From Streptomyces hygroscopicus (GTDB taxonomy: Bacteria; Actinomycetota; Actinomycetes; Streptomycetales; Streptomycetaceae), in assembly GCA_002021875.1 (NCBI GenBank), contig CP018627.1, forward strand, positions 2,294,001 through 2,358,000: DNA of 64,000 nucleotides, given 5' to 3'. This document shows, one piece after another, positions 9,322-17,965 of this stretch; position 1 is the stretch's first letter, and the number at the start of each line of letters is the position of its first letter. The position numbers and the translations under genes were made by a program. The notes under the pieces were generated by a model. That model was not told the DNA's origin, made no database searches, and saw nothing but the letters and a program-made list of their open reading frames with translations.

Positions 9322-10292
9322 AACGTTATTCAGAACATTTCGCGTCTGATGTTTCGCGCCAACCGTCAAAGCAGGAAGTTCAGATACGCGAAAACATCTG
9401 AGTCGTGTCGGCTGAACTACCTCACCAGACCGGCTCGGACACAAATATAAAGAAGCGGCCCCTTCGTGTATGTTCGCCCCCTCTGTCGGGATGTGGCTTA
9501 CGGTGGGGCTGTTGCGATATCAATATACTGCGGGGCTTGCTGCCGACCAGATCGAGGAGCTCGTCGCCCGCGTCTGGCAAATCACTTACTGCACAAGGAA
9601 ACGAGGACGACCTCCGGTTCTCGGATTATATCGTGCGGTCGTGCTCACGTTGGTGTACATCCGACAAAATCTGAATCAGGCAGCTGTGGGTGATCTGTTC
9701 GGGGTGAGTCAGCCGACCGTATCGAGAATTTACTGGAAGATGCTCCCGCTGATCGGTCAGGCCCTGTGCTTGCATGTCCCGGATATCGAAGAGGCCATCC
9801 GTGGCCGACTCGTGCTGGTCGATGGAACCGATGTCCCGACCGGAAACCGTGCCGGCCACGACGTCAATTTCTCTGGCAAGCGTCGCCGTGCCGGGCTGAA
9901 TATCCAGATTGCCGCTGATACCAAGGGCGGTCTGCTGGGCATCTCCGTACCTCTGCGTGGATCAATTCATGACCGCAAAGCGTTCACCGAGTGCGGTTGG
10001 GAAGCCCGCCTGGCAGAAACTCCAGTCATGGCCGATCCTGCGTACCAGGGAACTCACGCGATCACGCCCCGCAAGAAACCACGGGGCGGCGAGCTCTCCG
10101 TCGGCGACAAGGCCAACAACAGGAGCATCTCCTCAACACGATCCGCCGTCGAGCGATGCATCGCCCACCTGAAGAACTGGAAGATGCTCGCCAATGGATA
10201 TCGAGGACGTCTCACAGAACTTCCCACCGTCATCCGAATCATCACAGCACTCGAGTTCTACCAACTCGGCTGGTAACCCTTACGAATAACGC
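9322..10292 (+). mobile_element. IS5-type (DDE_Tnp_4-like) element, intact copy A
   Basis: The ends are AACGTTATTC at 9322 and, inverted, GCGTTATTC ending at 10292. ACAAGG is present on both sides (9316-9321 and 10293-10298) and the IS6 reading frame continues across it, which supports a 6-bp target duplication. Four further copies in the window, at 21563, 32731, 34198 and 54690, are all damaged. Confidence 0.8.
9470..10276 (+). CDS. IS5-type DDE transposase (intact)
   Basis: 268 aa. The N-terminal helix-turn-helix includes RGRPPVLGLYRAVVLTLVY and LFGVSQPTVSRIYWKML. The DDE core has LVDGTDVPTG, a NIQIAADTKGGLLGIS strand, MADPAYQGTH and SAVERCIAHLKNWK, so all three acidic catalytic residues are present. 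This is the only uninterrupted version among five copies here and could supply transposase to the others if their ends still work. Confidence 0.9.
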   Translation: MFAPSVGMWLTVGLLRYQYTAGLAADQIEELVARVWQITYCTRKRGRPPVLGLYRAVVLTLVYIRQNLNQAAVGDLFGVSQPTVSRIYWKMLPLIGQALCLHVPDIEEAIRGRLVLVDGTDVPTGNRAGHDVNFSGKRRRAGLNIQIAADTKGGLLGISVPLRGSIHDRKAFTECGWEARLAETPVMADPAYQGTHAITPRKKPRGGELSVGDKANNRSISSTRSAVERCIAHLKNWKMLANGYRGRLTELPTVIRIITALEFYQLGW

Positions 10293-10964
10293 ACAAGGGC
10301 CACCGGTTCCCGGTGGAGGTGAGCTCCCACTGCGTGTGGCTGTACTTCCGCTTCCCGCTCAGCTTTCGCGAGGTCGAGGAGCTGATGCTCGAGCGCGGCG
10401 TCGTCGTCTCCTACGAGACCGTCCGCCGCTGGTGTGTGAAGTTCGGCCAAGCCTATGCCGATGAACTGCGCCGCCGACAGCCACGGCCCGGGGACAAATG
10501 GCATCTGGACGAGATTTTCATCAAGATCAACGGGGAGCAGAAGTAACTGTGGCGGGCCGTCGACCAGGACGGCAACGTGCTGGACATCCTCGTGCAGAAC
10601 CGGCGGGACACGGCCGCGGCCAGGCGTTTCTTCCGCAGGCTGATGATCAAAACCCGGGCGGTGCCCAGGGTGATCATCACGGACAAGCTGCGTTCCTACG
10701 GAGCGGCCCACCGCGAGATCATGCCGTCGGTCGAGCACCGCTCGCACAAGGGCCTGAACAATCGGGCCGAGAACTCCCACCAACCCACCCGGCAGCGTGA
10801 ACGGGCCATGAAGGGCTTCCGAAGTCACGGCGGGGCCCAGCGGTTCCTGTCCGCGTTCAGCGGCATCTCACCCCACTTCCGGCCCCGCCGCCACCTGATG
10901 ACCGCACCCCAGCACCGGGCCGAAATGACCGTCCGCTTCACTATCTGGGAGCAGATCACCGGCG

Positions 10965-13721
10965 TCACCGACCCGCCTGCCGCGGCCTGAGCACCGGCCC
11001 GGAACCCGGCCCCACCACACCTCGACACACCGTCAGACACCCACACACCCAACAACGTGACAGCGCCCAACACCGGTATGAGGAGGCCCCGACCCCGGGT
11101 GCTCGGGGCGGACCCTGACAGTGAGCGTGAGGAGGGCGGCCGCCCTGGGGTGCGCACGGACGTACTGGCTGCAGCGGCAGGGACGGCTTCAGCTGACGAT
11201 GGCTCCCGCGGTGGTGAGGAGTTCCGGCAGCGTGCCCTCGAAGTCGGCCATCAGACGCAGCGCCATGGCCCAGCCGCTTTCCGCGGCGGGGGGTGTAGTT
11301 GCGGTGTGACAGTCGGAGCTCCGCCGCCGCGGCGGCTTCCACGAGATCGGCGGGGCAGTCTCCCAGGTGCTTGAGGTCGACGAGGAGACGGTCGGGCAGC
11401 GGCTCAGTGCGGTGCGCGGCCAGGAGCTCGGCCCACGGTAGCGACTCGGCGCGATGGGCGCCCTCAGGCTGCGACGGATCCGACCGGAAGCCGCTGTTCT
11501 CCTCCGCCCAGAGGTCGAGGGACTTCGCCAGTTCCCCCTGCGCTCCGACAACCCGCAAGTGGACCACCAGTCCCTCGGGGCTTGCGGCATGCGCCTGCGC
11601 GGCGCGCAGTGCCGCGAGTCCGTCGGCCGCGTCCAGGGCCGCGCGTGCGGTCGTGAGGATCCTCGAGGGCAGTGGGTGCTTGCGCTGCTTGCGCGGTGGG
11701 AAATCCGTCTCGTCCAGCAGCGCCCGCACCTCGTCCGGCCCATGCCGTTCCCAGAGGCGCATCAGCATGAGGAGGTGTTGCGCATCGGTGTGGAGCTTGA
11801 CGCGCGGGCTGCCGAGGAGAATCCGGCACAGCAATGGGTCACCGGAGTCAGAGACGGGCAGCAGCCAGTTGCGCCGCGCGCTGTCCTTCAGGCCTTTGAC
11901 GAGGGCAGGGGTGAGCGGCAGCCGTTCGTCCGCCGGGGTGGCCGCTCCCTTCCCCCACAACCAACCAGCAAGGACGTGACGGCGCTGGGCGTCGGTGAGA
12001 TCGGTGTGGAGGAAGAGCGCGGCGTTGATCTCGGGGTCGTCGTAGGTGATCACGTCTTCGATCACCTCGGCGGGGGTGTTCCAGTGCGACGCGAGACCCG
12101 CGAGAACAGCCGACCCGTGCGTGGCGACGAGGTGGTCGCGCAAGGACCGGTCCGGCTGGTGCCACACCAGCAGGTGCTGGATGGCCCGGGCGTCCATGTG
12201 CGCACTGAGGGCGAGCTGGGCGGCCTTGTCGGCTCGGTCGAACAGGTGCAGCCAGGCCTCCCTGCCGATGGAGTTGTGCCGGGGCGGGAACTCCGGCCCC
12301 AACGGATTCGGCCATGCCTTGCCCACGTGCTCGGGTGCCACGGCGAGCGCGGCGTCGACCAGGGCACGCACACTGTCCTTGAAGCGCGGCAGCAGGGTGT
12401 GCAGCGCCCGCCAGTTCGCGAAGTCGGAGCCCAGGCGCGCCACATGGGAGGCGAGTGCGCTGCGGACCCGCTCGTCGGAGTGCGGCAGTGCGTTCAGGAC
12501 GTGGCGGGCCGGCCCGATCTCCTCCATGACGCGGTCCACGGGGAAGACGCCGGAAGCGATCCCTTCCGGGAGAACGGTATGCAGGCTCTCTTCATCGCGA
12601 CTGAAGTCGACGGCCGTCAGCATCGGCCAGTGCAGGGCTCCTCCCGACCTTTTCCCAAGGGAATGCCTCGCGGGGGGATTTGACGCGAAGGCCGCCACAG
12701 CCAGTTCCTCCGGACAGTCCCTTCGTCCTCCCCACAGTCTGTAGAGCCCTGAACTGCAGAAGGGTCCGGCCCGGTGCGCCTCGATCAGGGCATCCCAGTC
12801 CAGTGCCTCGGGTTCGTCCGGCACGGACACCTGCCGCCGCCAGTCCCTGTCCCGCAGTGCATCGATCAGCTCGGCCGTTGTCTGCTGGCCGGAGGACGCG
12901 GCCCGTTGGGAGGGCACGATCGGTGTGGACCGCGTGGACGGCGTGGACGGTGCGCCCAGGTCGCTGGTGACGGTGCTGTCCGCCTCCGCTGTGTGCTCCC
13001 CGCCCTGCGTCCATGGCTCTGTGCCCGGGGAGGAGGGCGCCGGTGCGCCCGGTACTTCCTGCTCCCTGCGGATCGCCTCCGCGAGCTCCTCGTCAGGGTT
13101 CGCCGACGCGCACGCCCGGCGCACCGTCTCGGCGACCGAGCGGCGTACGGCAGGCGGCTCCGCCAGGGCGAGGGCGGTCTGTGCACCGCTGCAGGCCAGC
13201 ACCCACCGACAGGTGCGCAGTTGGACCTCGGCCGAGTTCAGATGGCTCGTCCTGGCCAGGGCATGGGCCACCAGGTCGGGGAAGGGGCTGTGGAGTGCGG
13301 GCAGCAGGAAATCAGGCTTCTCGGTTGCGAGCAGCTTCGCCGGCAGCCCGTCCGGGGCGCGCCAGCCGGAATCGTCGGCGGTGGCCGCCGCGCCCGCCCA
13401 CACCGCGCGCCGCTGCTCGGGGCGGCGCCCCGTGGGCCAGCCCATGCCGTAGAGCAGCTCGGCGAGGGCCGGGTCGCCCAGCGCCGCCAGTCGGCCGAAG
13501 AGATCGCCCGGCCGGTACGAAGCCGACGAGGCGAGCGCCGCGCGCAGTTCCGGATCCCGTGAGGCGATCACCTCGTCGACGAGCAGCGGCGGCAACCAGG
13601 AGCGGTTGTCCTCCAGCAGTCCGACCGTCTCCTTCGGTATCCGGGTCAGCAGCGCACGGGTGAGGGCGCGGTCGGCCAGGGCGTAGACGGCGGACGTGAC
13701 CGCTTCTTCGGTATGGGGCAT
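10965..13721 (-). CDS. Large protein of unknown function linked to a VWA/AAA+ system
   Basis: 918 aa as read from the ATG at 13721. It is largely helical, rich in Ala and Leu, with repeated units such as LASSASYRPGDLFGRLAALGDPALAELLYGMG and a Pro/Ser/Thr-rich linker near residues 240-290. No signal peptide or membrane helix. The C-terminus after RLSHRNYTP looks wrong: one base fewer in the C-run near 11290 restores SGWAMALRLMADFEGTLPELL and ends at 11189, giving about 843 aa. The frame as it stands runs on into the IS6 end. It is divergent from the VWA and AAA+ genes at 14101 and 15724 and probably forms a system with them. I infer an adaptor or substrate-recognition role from this context only. 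Confidence 0.7.
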   Translation of the reverse strand: MPHTEEAVTSAVYALADRALTRALLTRIPKETVGLLEDNRSWLPPLLVDEVIASRDPELRAALASSASYRPGDLFGRLAALGDPALAELLYGMGWPTGRRPEQRRAVWAGAAATADDSGWRAPDGLPAKLLATEKPDFLLPALHSPFPDLVAHALARTSHLNSAEVQLRTCRWVLACSGAQTALALAEPPAVRRSVAETVRRACASANPDEELAEAIRREQEVPGAPAPSSPGTEPWTQGGEHTAEADSTVTSDLGAPSTPSTRSTPIVPSQRAASSGQQTTAELIDALRDRDWRRQVSVPDEPEALDWDALIEAHRAGPFCSSGLYRLWGGRRDCPEELAVAAFASNPPARHSLGKRSGGALHWPMLTAVDFSRDEESLHTVLPEGIASGVFPVDRVMEEIGPARHVLNALPHSDERVRSALASHVARLGSDFANWRALHTLLPRFKDSVRALVDAALAVAPEHVGKAWPNPLGPEFPPRHNSIGREAWLHLFDRADKAAQLALSAHMDARAIQHLLVWHQPDRSLRDHLVATHGSAVLAGLASHWNTPAEVIEDVITYDDPEINAALFLHTDLTDAQRRHVLAGWLWGKGAATPADERLPLTPALVKGLKDSARRNWLLPVSDSGDPLLCRILLGSPRVKLHTDAQHLLMLMRLWERHGPDEVRALLDETDFPPRKQRKHPLPSRILTTARAALDAADGLAALRAAQAHAASPEGLVVHLRVVGAQGELAKSLDLWAEENSGFRSDPSQPEGAHRAESLPWAELLAAHRTEPLPDRLLVDLKHLGDCPADLVEAAAAAELRLSHRNYTPRRGKRLGHGAASDGRLRGHAAGTPHHRGSHRQLKPSLPLQPVRPCAPQGGRPPHAHCQGPPRAPGVGASSYRCWALSRCWVCGCLTVCRGVVGPGSGPVLRPRQAGR

Positions 13722-14100
13722 GGTGGGTTTCCCGGGTGTCTGAAGTACGGCTCGGCGTGCTCCGTGGGGAGTACGGGGGCGGCGCCGGGTCGCGGCGACT
13801 GCCAGGACCCGACCACACGCAAGGTATCGGCAGGCACTGACATGTGGCTTTGCTGTCGGCCCTTCGGGATCTCCGGAAGCTGCGGAGGATATGTGAGTAC
13901 TGCTCCACAACCCTGGCTCAGGTTCAGACAGGCGCGCAGCCGGCTCTCCATGTCAGACCCCACCGCTAAATTCAGGCATGGATTCGAATCTCGCATCCGT
14001 ACCATTCCGCCCTTTCCCGTCGGCGGGTCTGGCGTGCCCGCGAGGCCACGCCACCGTCCCCCACCGGGGCTACCCATGAGCACAGGAAGAGGACCAGCAG
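13722..14100. other. Divergent intergenic region of the VWA/AAA+ locus
   Basis: About 380 bp between divergent starts, so it should carry promoters for both sides. A 10-bp palindrome GATTCGAATC is at 13981-13990. A Shine-Dalgarno-like GGAAGAGGA precedes the ATG at 14101. No gene or convincing RNA seen. Confidence 0.5.
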
Positions 14101-15603
14101 ATGACCGCAGGCCGGACAGCAGGGCCGAGCGGGATCCGCACCATCGACGCCGATCCCCAACGCCGCCCGCTCATCGACCTTGCCGACCGCCGAGCCCTGC
14201 TGGCCTGCCGGCCCGACTCCCCCGAGGTGACCGAGGCGGGGCGCAAGCTCAAGGAGGCGGCGCTCCTCGACTTCGGTATCAAGGAGAGCGTGGTCGCCTC
14301 CTGGCTGTACGCCAAGTGCCACTACCAGATACCGACCACCGCGGTGGCGACCGCCGCGGTGGTGGCCAGCGGTGACGGCACCTGTTTGCCGCTGTACAAC
14401 CCCGGCTTCTTCACGGAGATCGGCCTGAGCGGAGTGCGGTTCGTCCTCTTCCACGAGGCGCGCCATCTCATCCACCGGCACCTCTACGTCGAGCAGGAGC
14501 TGCTGTCCGACCCCGTGTTCACCCTGGCGACGGAGGTGGCCATCAACCACGTGGCCATCCTGCGGCTCCGCCAGGGCCTGCCCACCCGTCAGGTCCCGGA
14601 AGGCCACGGCGGTGTGACGACCGAGCAGGTCGGCGTCGATCCCCACGAGATACACCAGCGCTACGAGGCCGACCTCAGGAAACAAGGCCTGGAGCCCCTG
14701 GACTACGACGACTTCGTCCTCACCGACCTGACGGTCTACGGCGAGCTGCGGCGCATGCAGAACCCCCCGGTGTTGCCGCCGCGGCTCTGCGTGCACCTGA
14801 CGCCGGACGGCGAGGAGGGCGCCGACGGCACGTCGGCCCCGCGCGGGGGGCCGCCGATGGACGGGGAGACGGTGGCCGTGGTGGTGGAGGAGGCACTCAC
14901 CGAGACGATGCGGGCCGCACTGCGCTCCGGGGGTATCGCCCGCGACGAGATGCTGGGACTCGCGGACCGCTCGGAATCCGGCAGCGAACGGCTCACCAAG
15001 CTGTGGGGCCGACTGGGTCTCGCCGCGCTGCGCGGCGAGACCCAGAAGACCCGCCGGGTGGAGTGGTGGAAGCGCTGGCTCGCGGACACCCTGGCCTCCA
15101 AGCTGCGCGAGGGCGAGCGACTGGTCTACCCGAAGAAGCAGGGCGCCGTGCTGCTGGCGCTGGGGCACGAGCCGATGCTGTCCCGGCGCGGCCCCGAGCG
15201 CACCAAGGTCGTGGTCATCGCGCTGGACACCTCGGGCTCGATGCCGGATCAGGTCATCGACTGGCTCACCACGCTTGTCGGGTGTACGGACGGCGTGGAG
15301 AGCCACTGGCTGAGCTTCGACGGCGCGGTGATGCCGTTCGTCCCGGGCGAGCGCGTGGTCGGCGGCGGCGGCACGAACTTCCAGCACGTCGTGGACTACG
15401 TCGAGGGCCGCTTGGAGGTCGACGGCAAACGGTTCGAGGAGAACGCCGACGCCGTGATCATGGTGACCGACGGTTACGCACCCGCCGTGACTCCCGAGCG
15501 CCCCGACCGCTGGATCTGGCTGATCACGGACGGCGGAGACGAATGGCCTGATCGGCAGGACCCGCCGATGGCCTGCCACCGGGTCACCACCGGCGACAGC
15601 TGA
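14101..15603 (+). CDS. Metallopeptidase-like/VWA-like protein (DUF2201 type)
   Basis: 500 aa. The N-terminal domain has an HExxH motif in LFHEARHLIHRH (about residues 116-127), preceded by LPLYNPGFFTEIGLSGV, as in the putative metallopeptidase domain fused to VWA-like domains. The C-terminal third is the VWA-like domain: VVVIALDTSGSMPDQVIDWL (DxSxS metal site, about residues 377-382), then WLSFDGAVMPFVPGE, GGGGTNFQHVVDYV and IMVTDGYAPAV. Such proteins normally work with MoxR-type AAA+ ATPases; one lies 120 bp downstream on the same strand. Soluble, no signal peptide. The target of the system is unknown. Confidence 0.85.
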   Translation: MTAGRTAGPSGIRTIDADPQRRPLIDLADRRALLACRPDSPEVTEAGRKLKEAALLDFGIKESVVASWLYAKCHYQIPTTAVATAAVVASGDGTCLPLYNPGFFTEIGLSGVRFVLFHEARHLIHRHLYVEQELLSDPVFTLATEVAINHVAILRLRQGLPTRQVPEGHGGVTTEQVGVDPHEIHQRYEADLRKQGLEPLDYDDFVLTDLTVYGELRRMQNPPVLPPRLCVHLTPDGEEGADGTSAPRGGPPMDGETVAVVVEEALTETMRAALRSGGIARDEMLGLADRSESGSERLTKLWGRLGLAALRGETQKTRRVEWWKRWLADTLASKLREGERLVYPKKQGAVLLALGHEPMLSRRGPERTKVVVIALDTSGSMPDQVIDWLTTLVGCTDGVESHWLSFDGAVMPFVPGERVVGGGGTNFQHVVDYVEGRLEVDGKRFEENADAVIMVTDGYAPAVTPERPDRWIWLITDGGDEWPDRQDPPMACHRVTTGDS

Positions 15604-15723
15604 CCTCGTTTTGTTCGGGACTCTCAGCCGGTCTCCGGCCCACCGGTACCACCTCGTCCCACATGCGCCCCGCCCACCCGACAACGGGCGTCTCACCCCG
15701 TATCAGAGAAAGAGCAGTCCCCC

Positions 15724-17667
15724 ATGAGCAGCAGCGCCAGCACCCAGCAGAACACCAGGACGCGGACTGCGCCGAAGACACGAAAACCTGCACAGCGCCT
15801 GGCGGTGACGGCGGAGGAACCGACTGCACCGCGGAACGGCACCATTGCACCCGACGACGGTCAGCCGGCACCGTCAGGCAGCCGGCTCGGACGGTTCATC
15901 GACGCGATGATCGCCATGGGGCAGACCGGCCAGGTGTTCGGGGAGCACGGCATCGGCAAGACATCCACGTTCCTCTCCCACGTCCCCGAGGCCCACCCCG
16001 GTACCGAGGTGGTCGTCATCCCCGCAGCCAACCTGACCCCGGACGACCTGTTGGTCAACGTGCCGGTGCGGGAGCGGGACAGCGGCGAGCTGGTACTGAC
16101 CCAGCTGATCATGCAGCAGCTCTGCCCCGGTACGCCTTTCGTGCTGCTCCTCGACGACTCGTTGCAGGCCGGTGAGACGATCCAGTCCCAGTTGATGCAG
16201 ATCGCCTGCAACTGGACCCTGGGCGAGCACGATCTGCGCAAGCTCGGATGCATCGGTGTCTTCCTCACCGACAACGAATCGCTCGCGGAGACCAGCGCCC
16301 GCCGCGGTGATCTGGCGGTGCTGGACCGCATGGTCACCCTGAGGATCACGGCGAACGACACGGCGTGGCGGCAGAACCTCGCCGAGCGCTACCCCGAGTG
16401 GAACCTGACCGGTGTCTTCCGTATCTGGGCCGGTCTCTCCCCCACGCTGCGCTCCGCGCTCTCCCCGCGCACCCTCCAGCACATCCTGGACTGCGCACGC
16501 GCCGGATTCCCATTGGCCTGGGGGCTGCCTCTGGTGAACGGGCAGCGGCTCGCGCTACGGGACACCAAGCCGAACGGCAAGCCCGGCAGCGACCGCACCA
16601 GGGAGATCCTGGACGACATCGCCGAGGCGATCGGCTGCGCCAACCCGGACACCGTTGCCGACCCGGTGCGGCGCATCCTGCGCGCCGCGGTCCGCGAGAA
16701 CTGGGCCGTGCTGCTCCAGGGCCCGCCCGGCTGCGGCAAGACGGAGATCGCCAAGGCGGTGGTCCGGGAGGAGACCGGAAGCGACCCGGTCTACTTCTCC
16801 CTGCCGGTCACCAACGTGGAGGACCTCTGCGTGCCCGTCCCCACTCCGGACGGCACGCTGGACACCCTCCTCACCCGCTGCCTCGCCGGCTCCTCTCCCA
16901 AGGTCATCGTCTGGGACGAGTACAACCGCTCCAAGGACAAGGCCACGTTCGCCAAACTCATGGAGATCACCCAGGAGTGGACCCTGGCCGGCCGCCCCAT
17001 CGAGCAGCTCACCGCCCAGGTCGCCCTGCAGAACCCGCCCTACCACCTCGGCCGCAGGCTCCAGGTCAGCACCAACAACATCGCCCAGGCCAGCCGATTT
17101 ACCGTCAGTTACGAAGTACGTCCGGAGGACATCCCCGCCAACGAGTGGCTGATCTCAACCTACGGCGAGGTCGCGGAGACCGTCCTGGAGTGGTGGAAGA
17201 ACGACATCGACGACGAGGGACGGGAGTGGGTCTCCAAGCGCACCCTGGAGCGCCTCATCAAGCTCCACCTGCACGGGCAGCCCCTGGAACCCGGCCTGAT
17301 CTACCTGGGCGACGGTGAGTACGCCCCGGTGTCGCTCACCCAGCTCGAAGCCCGGCTTTCGCAGAGCGTGCACGAGCCGCGCATCGGCCTCGCCGAACTG
17401 GCCCGTGACGCGGCCGAGTGGAAGGCCCGGCTGGCCGCCGCCTCGGAGACCTCTTCGGAAGGCACCAACGACACCGACCTGGTGCACCAGATATTCGCCA
17501 ACTCCGAGGTGTCCCAACTCAAGCGGCACGCCCAGGCCGTGGCTCGGCTGATGCGGTACCTCCCGCCCAAGCTCCGCGCCACCTACCTGGTCGGCCAGAC
17601 ACCGGCACGCCAGCGGTTCTGGGTGGGCGCGCTGGCCCGGATGAAGGAACTTGAGGACACCGCATAG
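15724..17667 (+). CDS. Tandem AAA+ ATPase of MoxR type
   Basis: 647 aa with two AAA+ modules. The first has Walker A GEHGIGKT (about residues 73-80) and Walker B FVLLLDD. The second has Walker A GPPGCGKT (about 333-340), Walker B KVIVWDEYN (about 393-400) and an STNNIAQASRF sensor-1-like strand. Single-module MoxR proteins are about 300-350 aa, so a fused double module is notable. The first 55 residues are low-complexity Thr/Pro/Ala. It most likely remodels a target chosen through the VWA protein encoded just upstream; the two genes form an apparent operon. Confidence 0.88.
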   Translation: MSSSASTQQNTRTRTAPKTRKPAQRLAVTAEEPTAPRNGTIAPDDGQPAPSGSRLGRFIDAMIAMGQTGQVFGEHGIGKTSTFLSHVPEAHPGTEVVVIPAANLTPDDLLVNVPVRERDSGELVLTQLIMQQLCPGTPFVLLLDDSLQAGETIQSQLMQIACNWTLGEHDLRKLGCIGVFLTDNESLAETSARRGDLAVLDRMVTLRITANDTAWRQNLAERYPEWNLTGVFRIWAGLSPTLRSALSPRTLQHILDCARAGFPLAWGLPLVNGQRLALRDTKPNGKPGSDRTREILDDIAEAIGCANPDTVADPVRRILRAAVRENWAVLLQGPPGCGKTEIAKAVVREETGSDPVYFSLPVTNVEDLCVPVPTPDGTLDTLLTRCLAGSSPKVIVWDEYNRSKDKATFAKLMEITQEWTLAGRPIEQLTAQVALQNPPYHLGRRLQVSTNNIAQASRFTVSYEVRPEDIPANEWLISTYGEVAETVLEWWKNDIDDEGREWVSKRTLERLIKLHLHGQPLEPGLIYLGDGEYAPVSLTQLEARLSQSVHEPRIGLAELARDAAEWKARLAAASETSSEGTNDTDLVHQIFANSEVSQLKRHAQAVARLMRYLPPKLRATYLVGQTPARQRFWVGALARMKELEDTA

Positions 17668-17677
17668 TAGGACTCCG

Positions 17678-17957
17678 TTAGGTCTGTCTTGATCTAGGTG
17701 TTGTGGCTCTGGTGGGGAGGGGCTGGTGGCAGGTGGTGCAGGTGCCGGTCCAGCACCTCAGGATGTCCTGGAGGGCGTCGAGGATCTGGTAGAGGGTGAG
17801 TGCGGTCCAGGTGCTTTTGGGGCCAGACGTTGTTCGGTGAGAAACGCGTGGGCCGCGGTCACGAGGGTGACGTGGTGGTGCCAGCCGGTCCAGGACCGGC
17901 CTTCGAAGTGGTCCAGGCCCAGGCCGTGCTTGAGTTCGCGGTAGACACCTCACGATG
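17678..17957 (-). pseudogene. IS701-family transposase, C-terminal remnant
   Basis: The minus strand reads GVYRELKHGLGLDHFEGRSW, then TGWHHHVTLVTAAHAF, then shifts frame near 17825 and ends KSTWTALTLYQILDALQDIL plus CWTGTCTTCHQPLP. These are hallmarks of the end of an IS701-type transposase. Its 5' part is replaced by the IS110 element that starts a few bases away. Confidence 0.75.
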
Positions 17958-17965
17958 CCAACGTG

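Larger units (their letters stand above)
9294..10990 (+). pseudogene. IS6-family transposase, split by an IS and with a stop codon
   Basis: The 5' end is GTG at 9294, coding for a start like MGDASPSYK, cut at 9321. The gene resumes near 10293 as YKGHRFPVEVSSHCVWLYFRFPLSFREVEEL. The DDE core is recognisable: WHLDEIFIKINGEQ, VIITDKLRSY and the region around RAENSHQPTRQRER. A TAA at 10544-10546 interrupts the core just after NGEQK. The gene is therefore dead twice over. Confidence 0.85.
9229..11067 (+). mobile_element. IS6-family element, interrupted by an IS5-type element
   Basis: The ends are GGCACTGTCACATTG at 9229 and, inverted, GGCGCTGTCACGTTG ending at 11067 (13 of 15 matches). Removing the inner element and one copy of its 6-bp duplication leaves about 860 bp, the normal IS6 size. 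The 8 bases outside each end (ATGAGAAC and CAACACCG) do not match, so this copy probably took part in a deletion or recombination. Confidence 0.75.

Noticed and set aside
9058..9444. Possible toxin tail upstream of the 8592-9185 gene
   Set aside because: Only about 43 bp of original sequence remain before the IS6 end and none of the three frames is clearly protein-like.
13975..14000. GATTCGAATC resembling a tRNA T-loop, suggesting a tRNA or attachment site
   Set aside because: Neither strand gives matching T-stem, anticodon arm or acceptor stem around it.
13972..15696. 574-codon minus-strand frame over the VWA gene
   Set aside because: Composition is typical of GC-driven antisense frames; the plus strand has clear HExxH and VWA motifs.
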